In this document: in pieces, positions 50,737-58,471 of the stretch | Position numbering within the stretch: the stretch's first letter is position 1 | How the letters are laid out: each line of letters starts with the position of its first letter | From: an uncultured Clostridia bacterium | Lineage (GTDB): Bacteria > Bacillota > Clostridia > Christensenellales > Aristaeellaceae | Direction: 5' to 3' | DNA: 64,000 nt | Assembly (NCBI GenBank): GCA_946414315.1 | Contig: CAMKNZ010000006.1 | Coordinates: forward strand, 1 to 64,000 | Program-made: the position numbers and the translations under genes | The notes under the pieces: generated by a model | Databases searched by the model: none | The model's input: only the letters and a program-made list of their open reading frames with translations | What the model was told of the DNA's origin: nothing

Positions 50737-51435
50737 ATGAGATATAAGGCGATCTTCTTTGACCGGGACAATACGCTGACATACTATAATCCTGAAAAGG
50801 TCAGATGGCAGCATGAGATTGTCTCGTCGTGGAGCGGGAAACCGCTTGACCTGCCGTATGACAAGATGATGCAGCTGTTTGACCGGGCGGCTGAAGGCAG
50901 AAAGCCGTGGTACAGGGACATTGAAGAGGAGAAAGCCTTTTTCCGCCGGTACTATAAACACCTGCTCATTGTCGAAGGTGCGGAAGAAAACATTGAGGAG
51001 AGGGCAGACCTGCTTTTCAGGGAGTTGTGGTGCAACAATGACCGCCTTCTTTTTCCGGAAACAGCCGGTGTTCTGGAATATTTCCACAGGCACGGCTTTA
51101 AGATGGGCGTGATCAGCGACACGTCTCCCTCCTTGGAGTATACTTTGCAGCAACTCGGTATTGCGGAATACTTTTCTTCTTTTACCGCAAGTTCCCTTGT
51201 CGGGGCAGGCAAGCCATCGCCGGTCATTTTCAATGCAGCGCTTGATTCGCTTGGGGTAACGGCAGGAGAGAGTATCTATGTCGACGATTATCCGCCGGAA
51301 GCCGACGGCGCGAGAGCGCTCGGATTCACATCGTTCCTGATAGACAGAAAAGCGGAAACTGCGGGCGAATGGACCATCACGAGCCTGCAGGAGCTGATCA
51401 GCTTCATCGAAAGCATCGGAGGACCGGATATATAA
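50737..51435 (+). CDS. HAD-superfamily phosphohydrolase
   Basis: A 232-residue HAD subfamily I enzyme: motif I FFDRDNTL (Asp9, Asp11), a helical cap domain (about 20-95), motif II ISDTSPS, motif III Lys in GAGKPSPVIF and motif IV YVDDYPPEADGA. It is probably a phosphatase for a small phosphorylated metabolite; the substrate cannot be predicted. It starts 25 bases after the DUF402-like gene and is probably co-transcribed. Confidence 0.87.
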   Translation: MRYKAIFFDRDNTLTYYNPEKVRWQHEIVSSWSGKPLDLPYDKMMQLFDRAAEGRKPWYRDIEEEKAFFRRYYKHLLIVEGAEENIEERADLLFRELWCNNDRLLFPETAGVLEYFHRHGFKMGVISDTSPSLEYTLQQLGIAEYFSSFTASSLVGAGKPSPVIFNAALDSLGVTAGESIYVDDYPPEADGARALGFTSFLIDRKAETAGEWTITSLQELISFIESIGGPDI

Positions 51436-51509
51436 AGGAACAGGGAAATCCGCTCCGACGGAAAACGGAACGGGACAGCAACCCCAAAATACGAAGGAGG
51501 AAAAACATT

Positions 51510-52169
51510 ATGGCTACGGTTTACCAGGTTGTCTGCTCGCTGCTTATTGTTGCAGCAACCGTCTTTTTTGCGCGGCGAAACAATATGGCGCAAACCGGCG
51601 GAACAAAAGCACAAATGTGTCTGGCGCTGTTTCAGGTCCTTCTCTTTGGCTGGTTCTTTGCTTTATGCGCATCAGACATTCTTGATGTCAGGGTCAGTTT
51701 CTCGTATGTTCGTTTTATCCTGAACGTGTTTTATACACTGGCTTTTGCGTCGGTCGCTGTTTATACATTTGTCTATAAGCATAAAGATGACGGCCGGGTT
51801 TTCAGATGTGTGGTATGGGCCTATATTGCGTTGATCGCTGTTCAGTGCTTCGTGTTTCCCTACGGGACAGAAAAAGAAATCCTGCGGATCATTGAAGCCC
51901 TGGAAGGGGCTGTGGTCTTCGCCCTGCTGTTCACCCTGCTGTTCAGGATGGAAAACGAAGCATTAAGCAGAAAAATCCTGATCGCGGCAGTCGTCCTGGA
52001 GTTTTTGATTGCAGCGGAGAACGTGATACTGCCGTTTGCTTCGATCACGGAAGATCCGGAGGCTGCCGATATTCCGATGAATTATGCTTCACTCTTTATG
52101 CGGCCGGTTCTTTTCGCGACGCTGGCGCTTCTGAATCAGGTGCGGCTTGATATCAAGAAGCGGAACTGA
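51510..52169 (+). CDS. Seven-helix integral membrane protein, unknown function
   Basis: ATG 51510 follows GAAGGAGGAAA. The 219 residues contain about seven hydrophobic helices separated by short charged loops, with a basic C-terminus (DIKKRN). The topology resembles the 7TM sensor module of Clostridial receptor proteins, including the HD-GYP protein in this window, but no signalling domain is attached. Unrecognised. Confidence 0.68.
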   Translation: MATVYQVVCSLLIVAATVFFARRNNMAQTGGTKAQMCLALFQVLLFGWFFALCASDILDVRVSFSYVRFILNVFYTLAFASVAVYTFVYKHKDDGRVFRCVVWAYIALIAVQCFVFPYGTEKEILRIIEALEGAVVFALLFTLLFRMENEALSRKILIAAVVLEFLIAAENVILPFASITEDPEAADIPMNYASLFMRPVLFATLALLNQVRLDIKKRN

Positions 52170-52358
52170 ACCGTAAATCATTCTATCCGCCGATGGCTCC
52201 GGACGGGCCCGGGGAGATATAAAGATCGGAATGCCTGAAACCGCATACCGCAAAATCGCTGCGGCAGGACGGGAAGAATAAAGCAAAATCATCGGGATGG
52301 TGAAGCCCGCGGGGGGGGGTACAGTTAGGGTATAAAACCGTTTTCCGGCGTAAAAAAA

Positions 52359-52384
52359 GCCCTGCAGACGTTGATCTGCAGGGC
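52359..52384 (-). terminator. Terminator of the tRNA unit
   Basis: GCCCTGCAGA-CGTTGA-TCTGCAGGGC. On the minus strand it is followed by a run of seven T. Confidence 0.9.
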
Positions 52385-52394
52385 ATAAAAAAAG

Positions 52395-52467
52395 CAGCTC
52401 CGACGGGATTCGAACCCGTGTTTCAGCCTTGAGAGGGCCGCGTCCTAGGCCTCTAGACAACGGAGCC
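52395..52467 (-). tRNA. tRNA-Glu(CUC)
   Basis: 73-nt cloverleaf on the minus strand. The acceptor stem GGCTCCG pairs with CGGAGCT (first pair G-U). The anticodon stem CGGCC/GGCTG carries the loop CTCTCAA (anticodon CUC). The T arm is ACGGG-TTCGAAT-CCCGT and the discriminator is G. CCA is not encoded. It lies 13 bases downstream of tRNA-Gln. Confidence 0.93.
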
Positions 52468-52480
52468 AGAAAAAGAAAAG

Positions 52481-52551
52481 CTGGGGAACTAGGATTCGAA
52501 CCTAGACAATACGAGTCAGAGTCGTAGGTGCTGCCGTTACACCATTCCCCA
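52481..52551 (-). tRNA. tRNA-Gln(CUG)
   Basis: 71-nt cloverleaf on the minus strand. The acceptor stem TGGGGAA pairs with TTCCCCA, with the U1-A72 pair typical of tRNA-Gln. The anticodon loop CTCTGAC gives anticodon CUG. The T arm is CTAGG-TTCGAAT-CCTAG and the discriminator is G. CCA is not encoded. Confidence 0.94.
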
Positions 52552-52572
52552 TCGGCTTTAGCCGCGAAATGC

Positions 52573-52601
52573 ATTATAACAGAGCGGATAATGTGTGTCA
52601 A
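52573..52601 (-). promoter_or_regulatory. Consensus promoter of the tRNA-Gln/Glu unit
   Basis: On the minus strand a perfect TTGACA, 17-bp spacer and perfect TATAAT, 21 bp upstream of tRNA-Gln, as expected for a stable-RNA promoter. Confidence 0.92.
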
Positions 52602-52607
52602 GTAAAA

Positions 52608-52640
52608 AATACCGGAAACCCGTCAGGAGTTTCCGGTATT
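52608..52640 (-). terminator. Terminator of gltX
   Basis: AATACCGGAAAC and GTTTCCGGTATT with a 9-nt loop and a T-run on the minus strand, directly upstream of the tRNA promoter. Confidence 0.88.
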
Positions 52641-52676
52641 GTTGTTTCAAAGGACCCTTTCCCTGTCCGGGATGCG

Positions 52677-54125
52677 TCAGCCCAGCTTTTCAAGGGAAGC
52701 CTTCATGCGGCGGAGGGTTTCATCCTTGCCGAGAAGATAGGCGATCTCGAAGGCTCCGCCGGGAGTGGATTCCTGGCCGGAGATGGCAATGCGCATGGGC
52801 CAGAGCACGGAGCCGGTCTTGCGCTCCCACTGCTGGATTTTTTCCATGACGACGTCGTGGATGTTCGCCTCAGTCCAGTCGGAGATGCCCTCGAGGACAG
52901 GGATCAGCAGGGGGAGGACTTCCTTAGCGACAGACTCGTCACTCTTCTGCTTCTTGTTGAAGAAGATGGCGGTGTCGTAGTCCGGCATTTCCGCCAGGAA
53001 GGCGATCTTCTCCGGAATGCGGGAGAAGATATCCGTGCGGCTCTGCATGAGCTCCGCCAGGCGGCGGTAGTCCACGTTCTTTCCGGCGAGGACCTTGTCA
53101 AACCACGGAGCGGCTTTCTCCAGATAAGCTTCCGGATCCATCTTCGCCACATACTGGCTGTTCATCCACTCCAGCTTGTTGACGTCAAAAATGCCGGGGG
53201 AATTGTTGATGCGGTGGATGTCGAAGACTTCCACCAGCTCCGGCAGGGTGAAGAATTCCTGGTCGTTGCCGGGATTCCAGCCGACCAGCGCCAGGTAGTT
53301 GATCAGCGCCTCGGTCAGGAAACCTTTTTCGATATAGTCGGAATAATAGGCGTCGCCGTCCCGCTTGGAAAGCTTGTGGGTGGCGTCCCGCATGACGGTG
53401 GGCAGATGAATGTAGGTCGGGATGTCCCAGCCCAGGGCGGTGTACAGGTAGTTGTAGCGGGGCGTGGAGGAAAGGTATTCCATGCCGCGCATCACATGGG
53501 TGATGCCCATGAGATGGTCGTCGATGACGTTGGCGAAGTTATAGGTGGGCATACCGTCCTGCTTGATGAGGACCATGTCGTCCATGGACTCCGCGTTCTG
53601 GAAGGTCATGTCTCCGAAAACCACGTCGCTGTAGCTGGTCTCGCCCTCGGTGGGGGCGTTCATGCGGATGGTGTACGGAATGCCGGCGGCCTTCTTCGCG
53701 GCGATCTCGTCGGGAGAAAGGTGCAGGCAGTGCTTATCATACTTCCAGGTGCCGCCGGCGGCTTCCACTTTGGCTTTGCGCTCTTCGATCTCTTCCTTGG
53801 AGCAGAAGCAGTAATAGGCGTGGCCTGACTGAACAAGCTGCTCGGCGTAGGGGAGATAGGTGGATTTACGCTCGGACTGGATATAGGGGCCGACAGGGCC
53901 GCCGACGTCGGGACCTTCGTCCCAGTTCAGGCCGCAGGCGCGGAGGGTATCGTAAATGACCTCGGTGGCGCCTTCGACGTAGCGCTCCTGGTCGGTATCC
54001 TCAATACGCAGGATAAACCGGCCGTTGTTCTGTTTTGCGAACAGATAGGCATAGAGGGCGGTGCGGACGCCGCCCAGGTGCATAAAGCCCGTTGGGGACG
54101 GGGCAAAACGTGTTCTTACTGTCAT
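52677..54125 (-). CDS. gltX: Glutamate-tRNA ligase
   Basis: A class I aminoacyl-tRNA synthetase of 482 residues. The HIGH-type motif is APSPTGFMHLGG near the N-terminus, and the KMSKS-type motif is HKLSKRDGD. An Arg in the RIEDTDQERYV block contacts substrate. The helical anticodon-binding C-terminus is complete. RBS GAGGAAATC. It is encoded 36 bases after glnS, and its cognate tRNA-Glu(CUC) lies downstream in the same direction. Since GlnRS is also encoded, this enzyme may be discriminating (Glu only), which sequence alone does not prove. Confidence 0.96.
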   Translation of the reverse strand: MTVRTRFAPSPTGFMHLGGVRTALYAYLFAKQNNGRFILRIEDTDQERYVEGATEVIYDTLRACGLNWDEGPDVGGPVGPYIQSERKSTYLPYAEQLVQSGHAYYCFCSKEEIEERKAKVEAAGGTWKYDKHCLHLSPDEIAAKKAAGIPYTIRMNAPTEGETSYSDVVFGDMTFQNAESMDDMVLIKQDGMPTYNFANVIDDHLMGITHVMRGMEYLSSTPRYNYLYTALGWDIPTYIHLPTVMRDATHKLSKRDGDAYYSDYIEKGFLTEALINYLALVGWNPGNDQEFFTLPELVEVFDIHRINNSPGIFDVNKLEWMNSQYVAKMDPEAYLEKAAPWFDKVLAGKNVDYRRLAELMQSRTDIFSRIPEKIAFLAEMPDYDTAIFFNKKQKSDESVAKEVLPLLIPVLEGISDWTEANIHDVVMEKIQQWERKTGSVLWPMRIAISGQESTPGGAFEIAYLLGKDETLRRMKASLEKLG

Positions 54126-54161
54126 TTTGATTTCCTCAATTCATCATTCATCATTTTACGG

Positions 54162-55853
54162 TCAGGCCTGGGCGGTCTGCTTCGCGAAGGTGTCGCGGAG
54201 GCCGACGGTACGGTTGTAGACCGGCAGGGCGTCGGTGGAGTCCGGATCCTTGCAGAAATAACCGGTACGCAGGAACTGGAAGGAGGTGCCGGTCTCCGCT
54301 TCAGCGATGACCTTTTCGGCATAGCCGCGGCAGACCTTCAGGCTTTCCGGGTTCAGGCGGGAGATGAAGTCCTTCTTGTCCGCTTCGGCTTCCTCATCGT
54401 CCAGGTTGTCGTTGAGGAGGGGCTCATAGAGCCGGGCTTCGAAGGGGATGCAGTCATCGGCAGGGACCCAGTGGAGGGTCTTGCCCTTGATCTTCCGGTC
54501 GGCGCCGGCGCTGCCGGAGAAGGAATCCAGGTCCACGGTACAGTGCACCTCGGTGACGTTGCCTTCCGCGTCCTTGACGCAGTCGTCGCAGCGGACGATA
54601 TAGGCGCCCTTGAGGCGGACTTCATTGCCGGGGAACATCCGCTGGTATTTCTTCACGGGGACTTCCATGAAGTCTTCCCGGTCGATCCAGAGTTCCCTGC
54701 CGAAGGCGAGGGTCCGTTCGCCCATCTCCGGATGGTCCGGATGGTTTTCCAGGGTTACGGTCTTCGTTTCGCCTTCCGGCCAGTTGGTGAGGACCACCTT
54801 CAGGGGATCCAGCACGGCCATGGCCCGGGGCGCGGTTTCGCCCAGGACGTCGCGGACGCAGTGCTCCAGCACAGCGTAGTCCACTACGGAATCAGCCTTG
54901 CTCATGCCGATGGTGTCCACAAAGTTCCGGATGGCCATGGCGGGATAGCCGCGGCGGCGCATGGCGGAAAGGGTGGGCATCCGGGGATCGTCCCAGCCGG
55001 CGACATAATGGCCTTCCACCAGCTGGCGGAGATAACGCTTGGACATGACCGTGCCGGTCATATTCAGGCGGGAGAACTCGATCTGGCGGGGACGGGCGGG
55101 CAGCATGTCCGCGCTCTTTTCCACGACCCAGTCATACAGGGGACGGTGGATTTCATATTCCAGGGAGCACATGGAATGGCTGATGCCTTCCAGGGCGTCG
55201 CCGATGGGGTGGGAGAAGTCGTACATGGGATAGATGCACCACTTGTTCCCGGTGCGCCAGTGCTCCTTGTACAGGATGCGGTACATGGCGGGATCCCGCA
55301 TGACGATGTTCGGGGAGGCCATGTCGATCTTCATCCGGAGGGTCTTGCTGCCTTCCGGGAATTCGCCGGCCTTCATGCGGCGGAACAGATCCAGGCTTTC
55401 TTCCGCAGGACGGTCGCGCCAGGGGCTGTTCTTTCCGGGCTCGGTGAGGGTGCCGCGGTATTCGCGCATCTCATCCTTGCTCAGTTCGTCGACATAGGCG
55501 AGGCCGCGGCGGATCCACTCCTCGGCGATCTCGTAGCACTTGTCGTAATAATCGGAGGCGTAGAACTCGCCGCCGGTCCAGTGGAAGCCCAGCCAGTGGA
55601 TATCCCGCTTGATGGCTTCCACGTATTCGGTGTCTTCCTTGGCGGGGTTGGTGTCGTCAAAGCGCAGGTTGCACTTGCCGCCGTATTTCTCCGCGGTAAG
55701 GAAGTCCATGATCAGGGCCTTGCAGTGGCCGATATGCATATATCCGTTGGGTTCCGGGGGAAAGCGGGTATGGACTTCGGTGTAGCGCTTGTCCTCCAGG
55801 TCCTTGTCGATCGCGTCCCAGATAAAATTGCCGCGTGCGTTGGTCTCTTCCAT
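54162..55853 (-). CDS. glnS: Glutamine-tRNA ligase
   Basis: A class I synthetase of 563 residues with PPEPNGYMHIGHCKA (HIGH motif), RFDDTNPAKED and VMSKRYLRQLV (KMSKS motif), followed by the two beta-barrel anticodon-binding domains. Many Firmicutes lack GlnRS and make Gln-tRNA by the GatCAB route, so its presence is informative. It is the first gene of a minus-strand group with gltX and the tRNA-Gln/tRNA-Glu pair. RBS AAGGAGAATG and its own promoter. Confidence 0.96.
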   Translation of the reverse strand: MEETNARGNFIWDAIDKDLEDKRYTEVHTRFPPEPNGYMHIGHCKALIMDFLTAEKYGGKCNLRFDDTNPAKEDTEYVEAIKRDIHWLGFHWTGGEFYASDYYDKCYEIAEEWIRRGLAYVDELSKDEMREYRGTLTEPGKNSPWRDRPAEESLDLFRRMKAGEFPEGSKTLRMKIDMASPNIVMRDPAMYRILYKEHWRTGNKWCIYPMYDFSHPIGDALEGISHSMCSLEYEIHRPLYDWVVEKSADMLPARPRQIEFSRLNMTGTVMSKRYLRQLVEGHYVAGWDDPRMPTLSAMRRRGYPAMAIRNFVDTIGMSKADSVVDYAVLEHCVRDVLGETAPRAMAVLDPLKVVLTNWPEGETKTVTLENHPDHPEMGERTLAFGRELWIDREDFMEVPVKKYQRMFPGNEVRLKGAYIVRCDDCVKDAEGNVTEVHCTVDLDSFSGSAGADRKIKGKTLHWVPADDCIPFEARLYEPLLNDNLDDEEAEADKKDFISRLNPESLKVCRGYAEKVIAEAETGTSFQFLRTGYFCKDPDSTDALPVYNRTVGLRDTFAKQTAQA

Positions 55854-55888
55854 GGTTCATTCTCCTTCCCGTGAGAAACGCTTGCTTC

Positions 55889-55917
55889 ATTATATAAAAA
55901 GAACAGGAGAGAAGCAA
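55889..55917 (-). promoter_or_regulatory. Promoter of glnS-gltX
   Basis: On the minus strand TTGCTT, 17-bp spacer, TATAAT, about 35 bp before the glnS start. No T-box was recognised between promoter and glnS. Confidence 0.75.
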
Positions 55918-55949
55918 GAAAAAACTTGCGTACAACATGCAGGAAAGTA

Positions 55950-55979
55950 TTGTTTTTTCTTCACTATATGTTGTATAAT
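55950..55979 (+). promoter_or_regulatory. Promoter of ireB
   Basis: TTGTTT, 18-bp spacer, TATAAT (55974-55979). Divergent from the glnS promoter. Confidence 0.65.
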
Positions 55980-56013
55980 ATATTGAAAGGCGCAATATAA
56001 GGGGGGCATCAGT

Positions 56014-56268
56014 ATGGAAGAACTGTTCAACACCCATAAAATGGACCCGATCGTGGGCACCGGAAACGAGGCACACGACATCATCATGTACGTCTATAAA
56101 GCGCTGCAGACAAAGGGTTACGACCCGATCACACAGCTGGTCGGCTATCTCGTCACCGGGGAACCGACATACATCACCAGCTACAATTCTGCACGGAGCC
56201 TGATCTGCCGCCTGGAGCGGGACGAGATCCTTGAGGAGCTGGTCCGGTCCTATCTGGATACGCACTGA
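56014..56268 (+). CDS. ireB: IreB family regulatory phosphoprotein (UPF0297)
   Basis: 84 residues, the family's normal size, with the conserved opening ETxxF-like LFNTHKMD and the block [20 protein letters not shown]. In enterococci IreB is a target of the Ser/Thr kinase IreK and influences cephalosporin resistance. It is usually encoded with ruvX/yqgF and a DUF1292 gene; here it stands alone with its own promoter and terminator. RBS AGGGGGGCATC. Confidence 0.93.
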   Translation: MEELFNTHKMDPIVGTGNEAHDIIMYVYKALQTKGYDPITQLVGYLVTGEPTYITSYNSARSLICRLERDEILEELVRSYLDTH

Positions 56269-56280
56269 GCCGTCTTATAC

Positions 56281-56309
56281 ACGGTGCCGGAAAGACGGCA
56301 CCGTTTTTT
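56281..56309 (+). terminator. Terminator after ireB
   Basis: ACGGTGCCG-GAAAGA-CGGCACCGT followed by a T-run. Confidence 0.9.
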
Positions 56310-56390
56310 CAATTCGGGAAGGCGCAAACGCCATCATGCGTTGTTATATTGGCAGCAAGAGAAACCTGTATATGATTGAGAGGGATGGAA

Positions 56391-58466
56391 ATGAAGAAGA
56401 GAGCGATCGCATGGCTGATCGTGCTGGCGGTATGCCTGAGCGCGGTGCCCGCGCTGGCGGCCAACGTGTTCCAGTTCACCGAAAAGGTGATCAGCATTTT
56501 TGAGGGCGATATCTATCCGACTGAACTGAAACGGGAAGGAAGCTATGACGGGGAAGGCGAGATCGTCTACGCCAGCAACCGGGAAGCTGTCGCTACTGTT
56601 TCCCAGGAGGGCGTACTGACGGCGGTCAGCAAGGGCAGGGCTGACGTGACTGCTTCCCTGATGCGGAACGGGAGACGGGTCGGCCAGGCCAAGACGACGG
56701 TGAACGTTCTGCGCGCGGTGAACAAGGTGACGCTGAACACCAGCAAGATGTCCGTGTATGAGCCGGGCGATCCGGCGGTGGCCGCCCTGCTGAAAGAGCC
56801 GACGGACCATCAGGTCATCGTGTTCCCGGCCGGAAGTTATGCGACGCTGGCCACGACCTGTACACCGGAAGACGCCAGCGACCGGAAGGTAACCTATACA
56901 TCAACGGACGCCGGGATCGTAAAAATCCAGGGGACCAGCCTGAGGGCGCTGCAGCGGGGCGAATGCGACCTGACCGTTGCAAGCGTGCAGAATCCGGAAG
57001 TCACCCAGACTTTCCGCGTGCTGGTGATCCAGCCTGTCAAGAAGATCATGATCGACGCCGGAAGCAGGACGGTCGCGGCGGGATCGACGCTGCAGCTGAC
57101 CGCGATCTGCCAGCCGGACAACGCTTCCATCAAGGACGTTACCTGGACCAGCCGGACCCCGCAGTACGCAACGGTGGATGAAAACGGCATCGTGACCGGC
57201 GTGGCCCGGGGAAATGCAAGCATCGTCGCGACAGCCGCGGACGGATCCCGTGTGGTTGCCAGCGTGACGGTAAACGTCACCCAGCCTGTCGGGTCCATCT
57301 CCATGTTAACGCCGGAGGTCCAGGTCATTGCCGGCAGGTCGGCAACAGCCAAGGCGACTGTGCTGCCCGCGGATGCGTCGGACAAGAAACTGACATGGGC
57401 CTCCTCGGACAATTCGATCGCGACGGTCCGCGGAAACGGCCTGACCTGCCAGGTGACCGGCGTCAAGGCCGGTACGTGCACGATCTATGCAACGAGCGTA
57501 TCTGACCCGAATGTATCCGCTTCCGCGACAGTGGTCGTCAGCCAGCTGGTGACAAAGATCGACAACGCGAACGCGCCGGAAGAACTGGACATCCTGGTCG
57601 GACAGAGCGTGCAGACCCGCTGGAATATCCAGCCGGAAGACGCGACGGTGAAGGAACTGACCTTCACGAGCAATTATCCCAAGCTTGCATCGGTGGATGA
57701 AAACGGCCTGGTAACCGGCCTGGGACGCTGCGTCGTGACAATCAGGGCGACTTCCAAAGACGCAGGCAAGAGAACCGGAGCGGTGAGGGTCAACGTGATC
57801 CAGCCGGCGACCGGCGTAAGCATGCCGCGGACACGGTATTATATCCAGCGCGGCGGCAGCGGAAACGTGACGGCCAACGTCGAACCGAAGAACGCCAACA
57901 ACCGGAAGATCGCCAGCTGGTACAGCTCGGACGAAGGGATCGCGACGGTCCGCCGCAACGGATCCGCCACCGGCCTGATCTACGGCGCGAGCAGCGGCAC
58001 GACATACATCACGGCCGTGACGGAAGACGGCGGATTTACCGCTTCGACGCAGATCCGGGTCGGCAACTGGAACAGCGCGGTGCTGGTCGAGGAACTGTAT
58101 GTGGACCAGGACAACAGGATCCGGATCACAATGCGGAACACGACGCATGACGTGACGTTCGGCAGAATCATCTTTACTGTCGAATGCTACGATACGGAAG
58201 GCAATCCGTTCATCTGCAACCAGGACGGGGAGAGCACGTTCTTTGAAGCGACCTATCCCCATATCCTCGGGCCCTATGAGAGGACAGTCCACGGTTCTTT
58301 CAACTTCGGCAATTACCTGATCGACAGGCCGCTGGGCGGCGTGATCCTGACGGTGACCGGCTGGAGAGACGTCGACGGAAACCCCTATACGATCCCTGAG
58401 AGCGAACGCGTCAGGACAACGTGGAACGGGCTGAATCCGATCAATCCGGGCGAGGGTGTGGGCTGA
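56391..58466 (+). CDS. Exported BIG_2 (bacterial Ig-like) repeat protein
   Basis: ATG 56391 lies after AGAGGG with good spacing; earlier in-frame starts precede the signal peptide (AIAWLIVLAVCLSAVPALAA) by only a few residues. The mature protein has about six BIG_2-like domains, shown by repeats of the ASDKKLTWASSDNSIATV type followed by a GLVTGL-type turn. A distinct C-terminal domain (about 560-691) has the Trp/Tyr-rich ITMRNTTHDVTFGRIIFTVE segment. No sortase motif or membrane anchor. It is probably a cell-envelope structural or adhesive protein. mnmG starts five bases after its stop, an unusual partner. Confidence 0.85.
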   Translation: MKKRAIAWLIVLAVCLSAVPALAANVFQFTEKVISIFEGDIYPTELKREGSYDGEGEIVYASNREAVATVSQEGVLTAVSKGRADVTASLMRNGRRVGQAKTTVNVLRAVNKVTLNTSKMSVYEPGDPAVAALLKEPTDHQVIVFPAGSYATLATTCTPEDASDRKVTYTSTDAGIVKIQGTSLRALQRGECDLTVASVQNPEVTQTFRVLVIQPVKKIMIDAGSRTVAAGSTLQLTAICQPDNASIKDVTWTSRTPQYATVDENGIVTGVARGNASIVATAADGSRVVASVTVNVTQPVGSISMLTPEVQVIAGRSATAKATVLPADASDKKLTWASSDNSIATVRGNGLTCQVTGVKAGTCTIYATSVSDPNVSASATVVVSQLVTKIDNANAPEELDILVGQSVQTRWNIQPEDATVKELTFTSNYPKLASVDENGLVTGLGRCVVTIRATSKDAGKRTGAVRVNVIQPATGVSMPRTRYYIQRGGSGNVTANVEPKNANNRKIASWYSSDEGIATVRRNGSATGLIYGASSGTTYITAVTEDGGFTASTQIRVGNWNSAVLVEELYVDQDNRIRITMRNTTHDVTFGRIIFTVECYDTEGNPFICNQDGESTFFEATYPHILGPYERTVHGSFNFGNYLIDRPLGGVILTVTGWRDVDGNPYTIPESERVRTTWNGLNPINPGEGVG

Positions 58467-58471
58467 CAGAA

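Noticed and set aside
52311-52319. Run of nine G
   Set aside because: A homopolymer in non-coding DNA between convergent units. It is more likely a mutational or sequencing feature than a phase-variable switch, because no gene or promoter depends on it.
54078-55874. Long plus-strand open frame opposite glnS
   Set aside because: GlnRS on the minus strand is certain. The antisense translation is Gly/His/Ala-rich with no family features.
56376-56390. Upstream starts of the BIG_2 gene
   Set aside because: They would add residues before the signal peptide with worse RBS spacing. ATG 56391 fits better.
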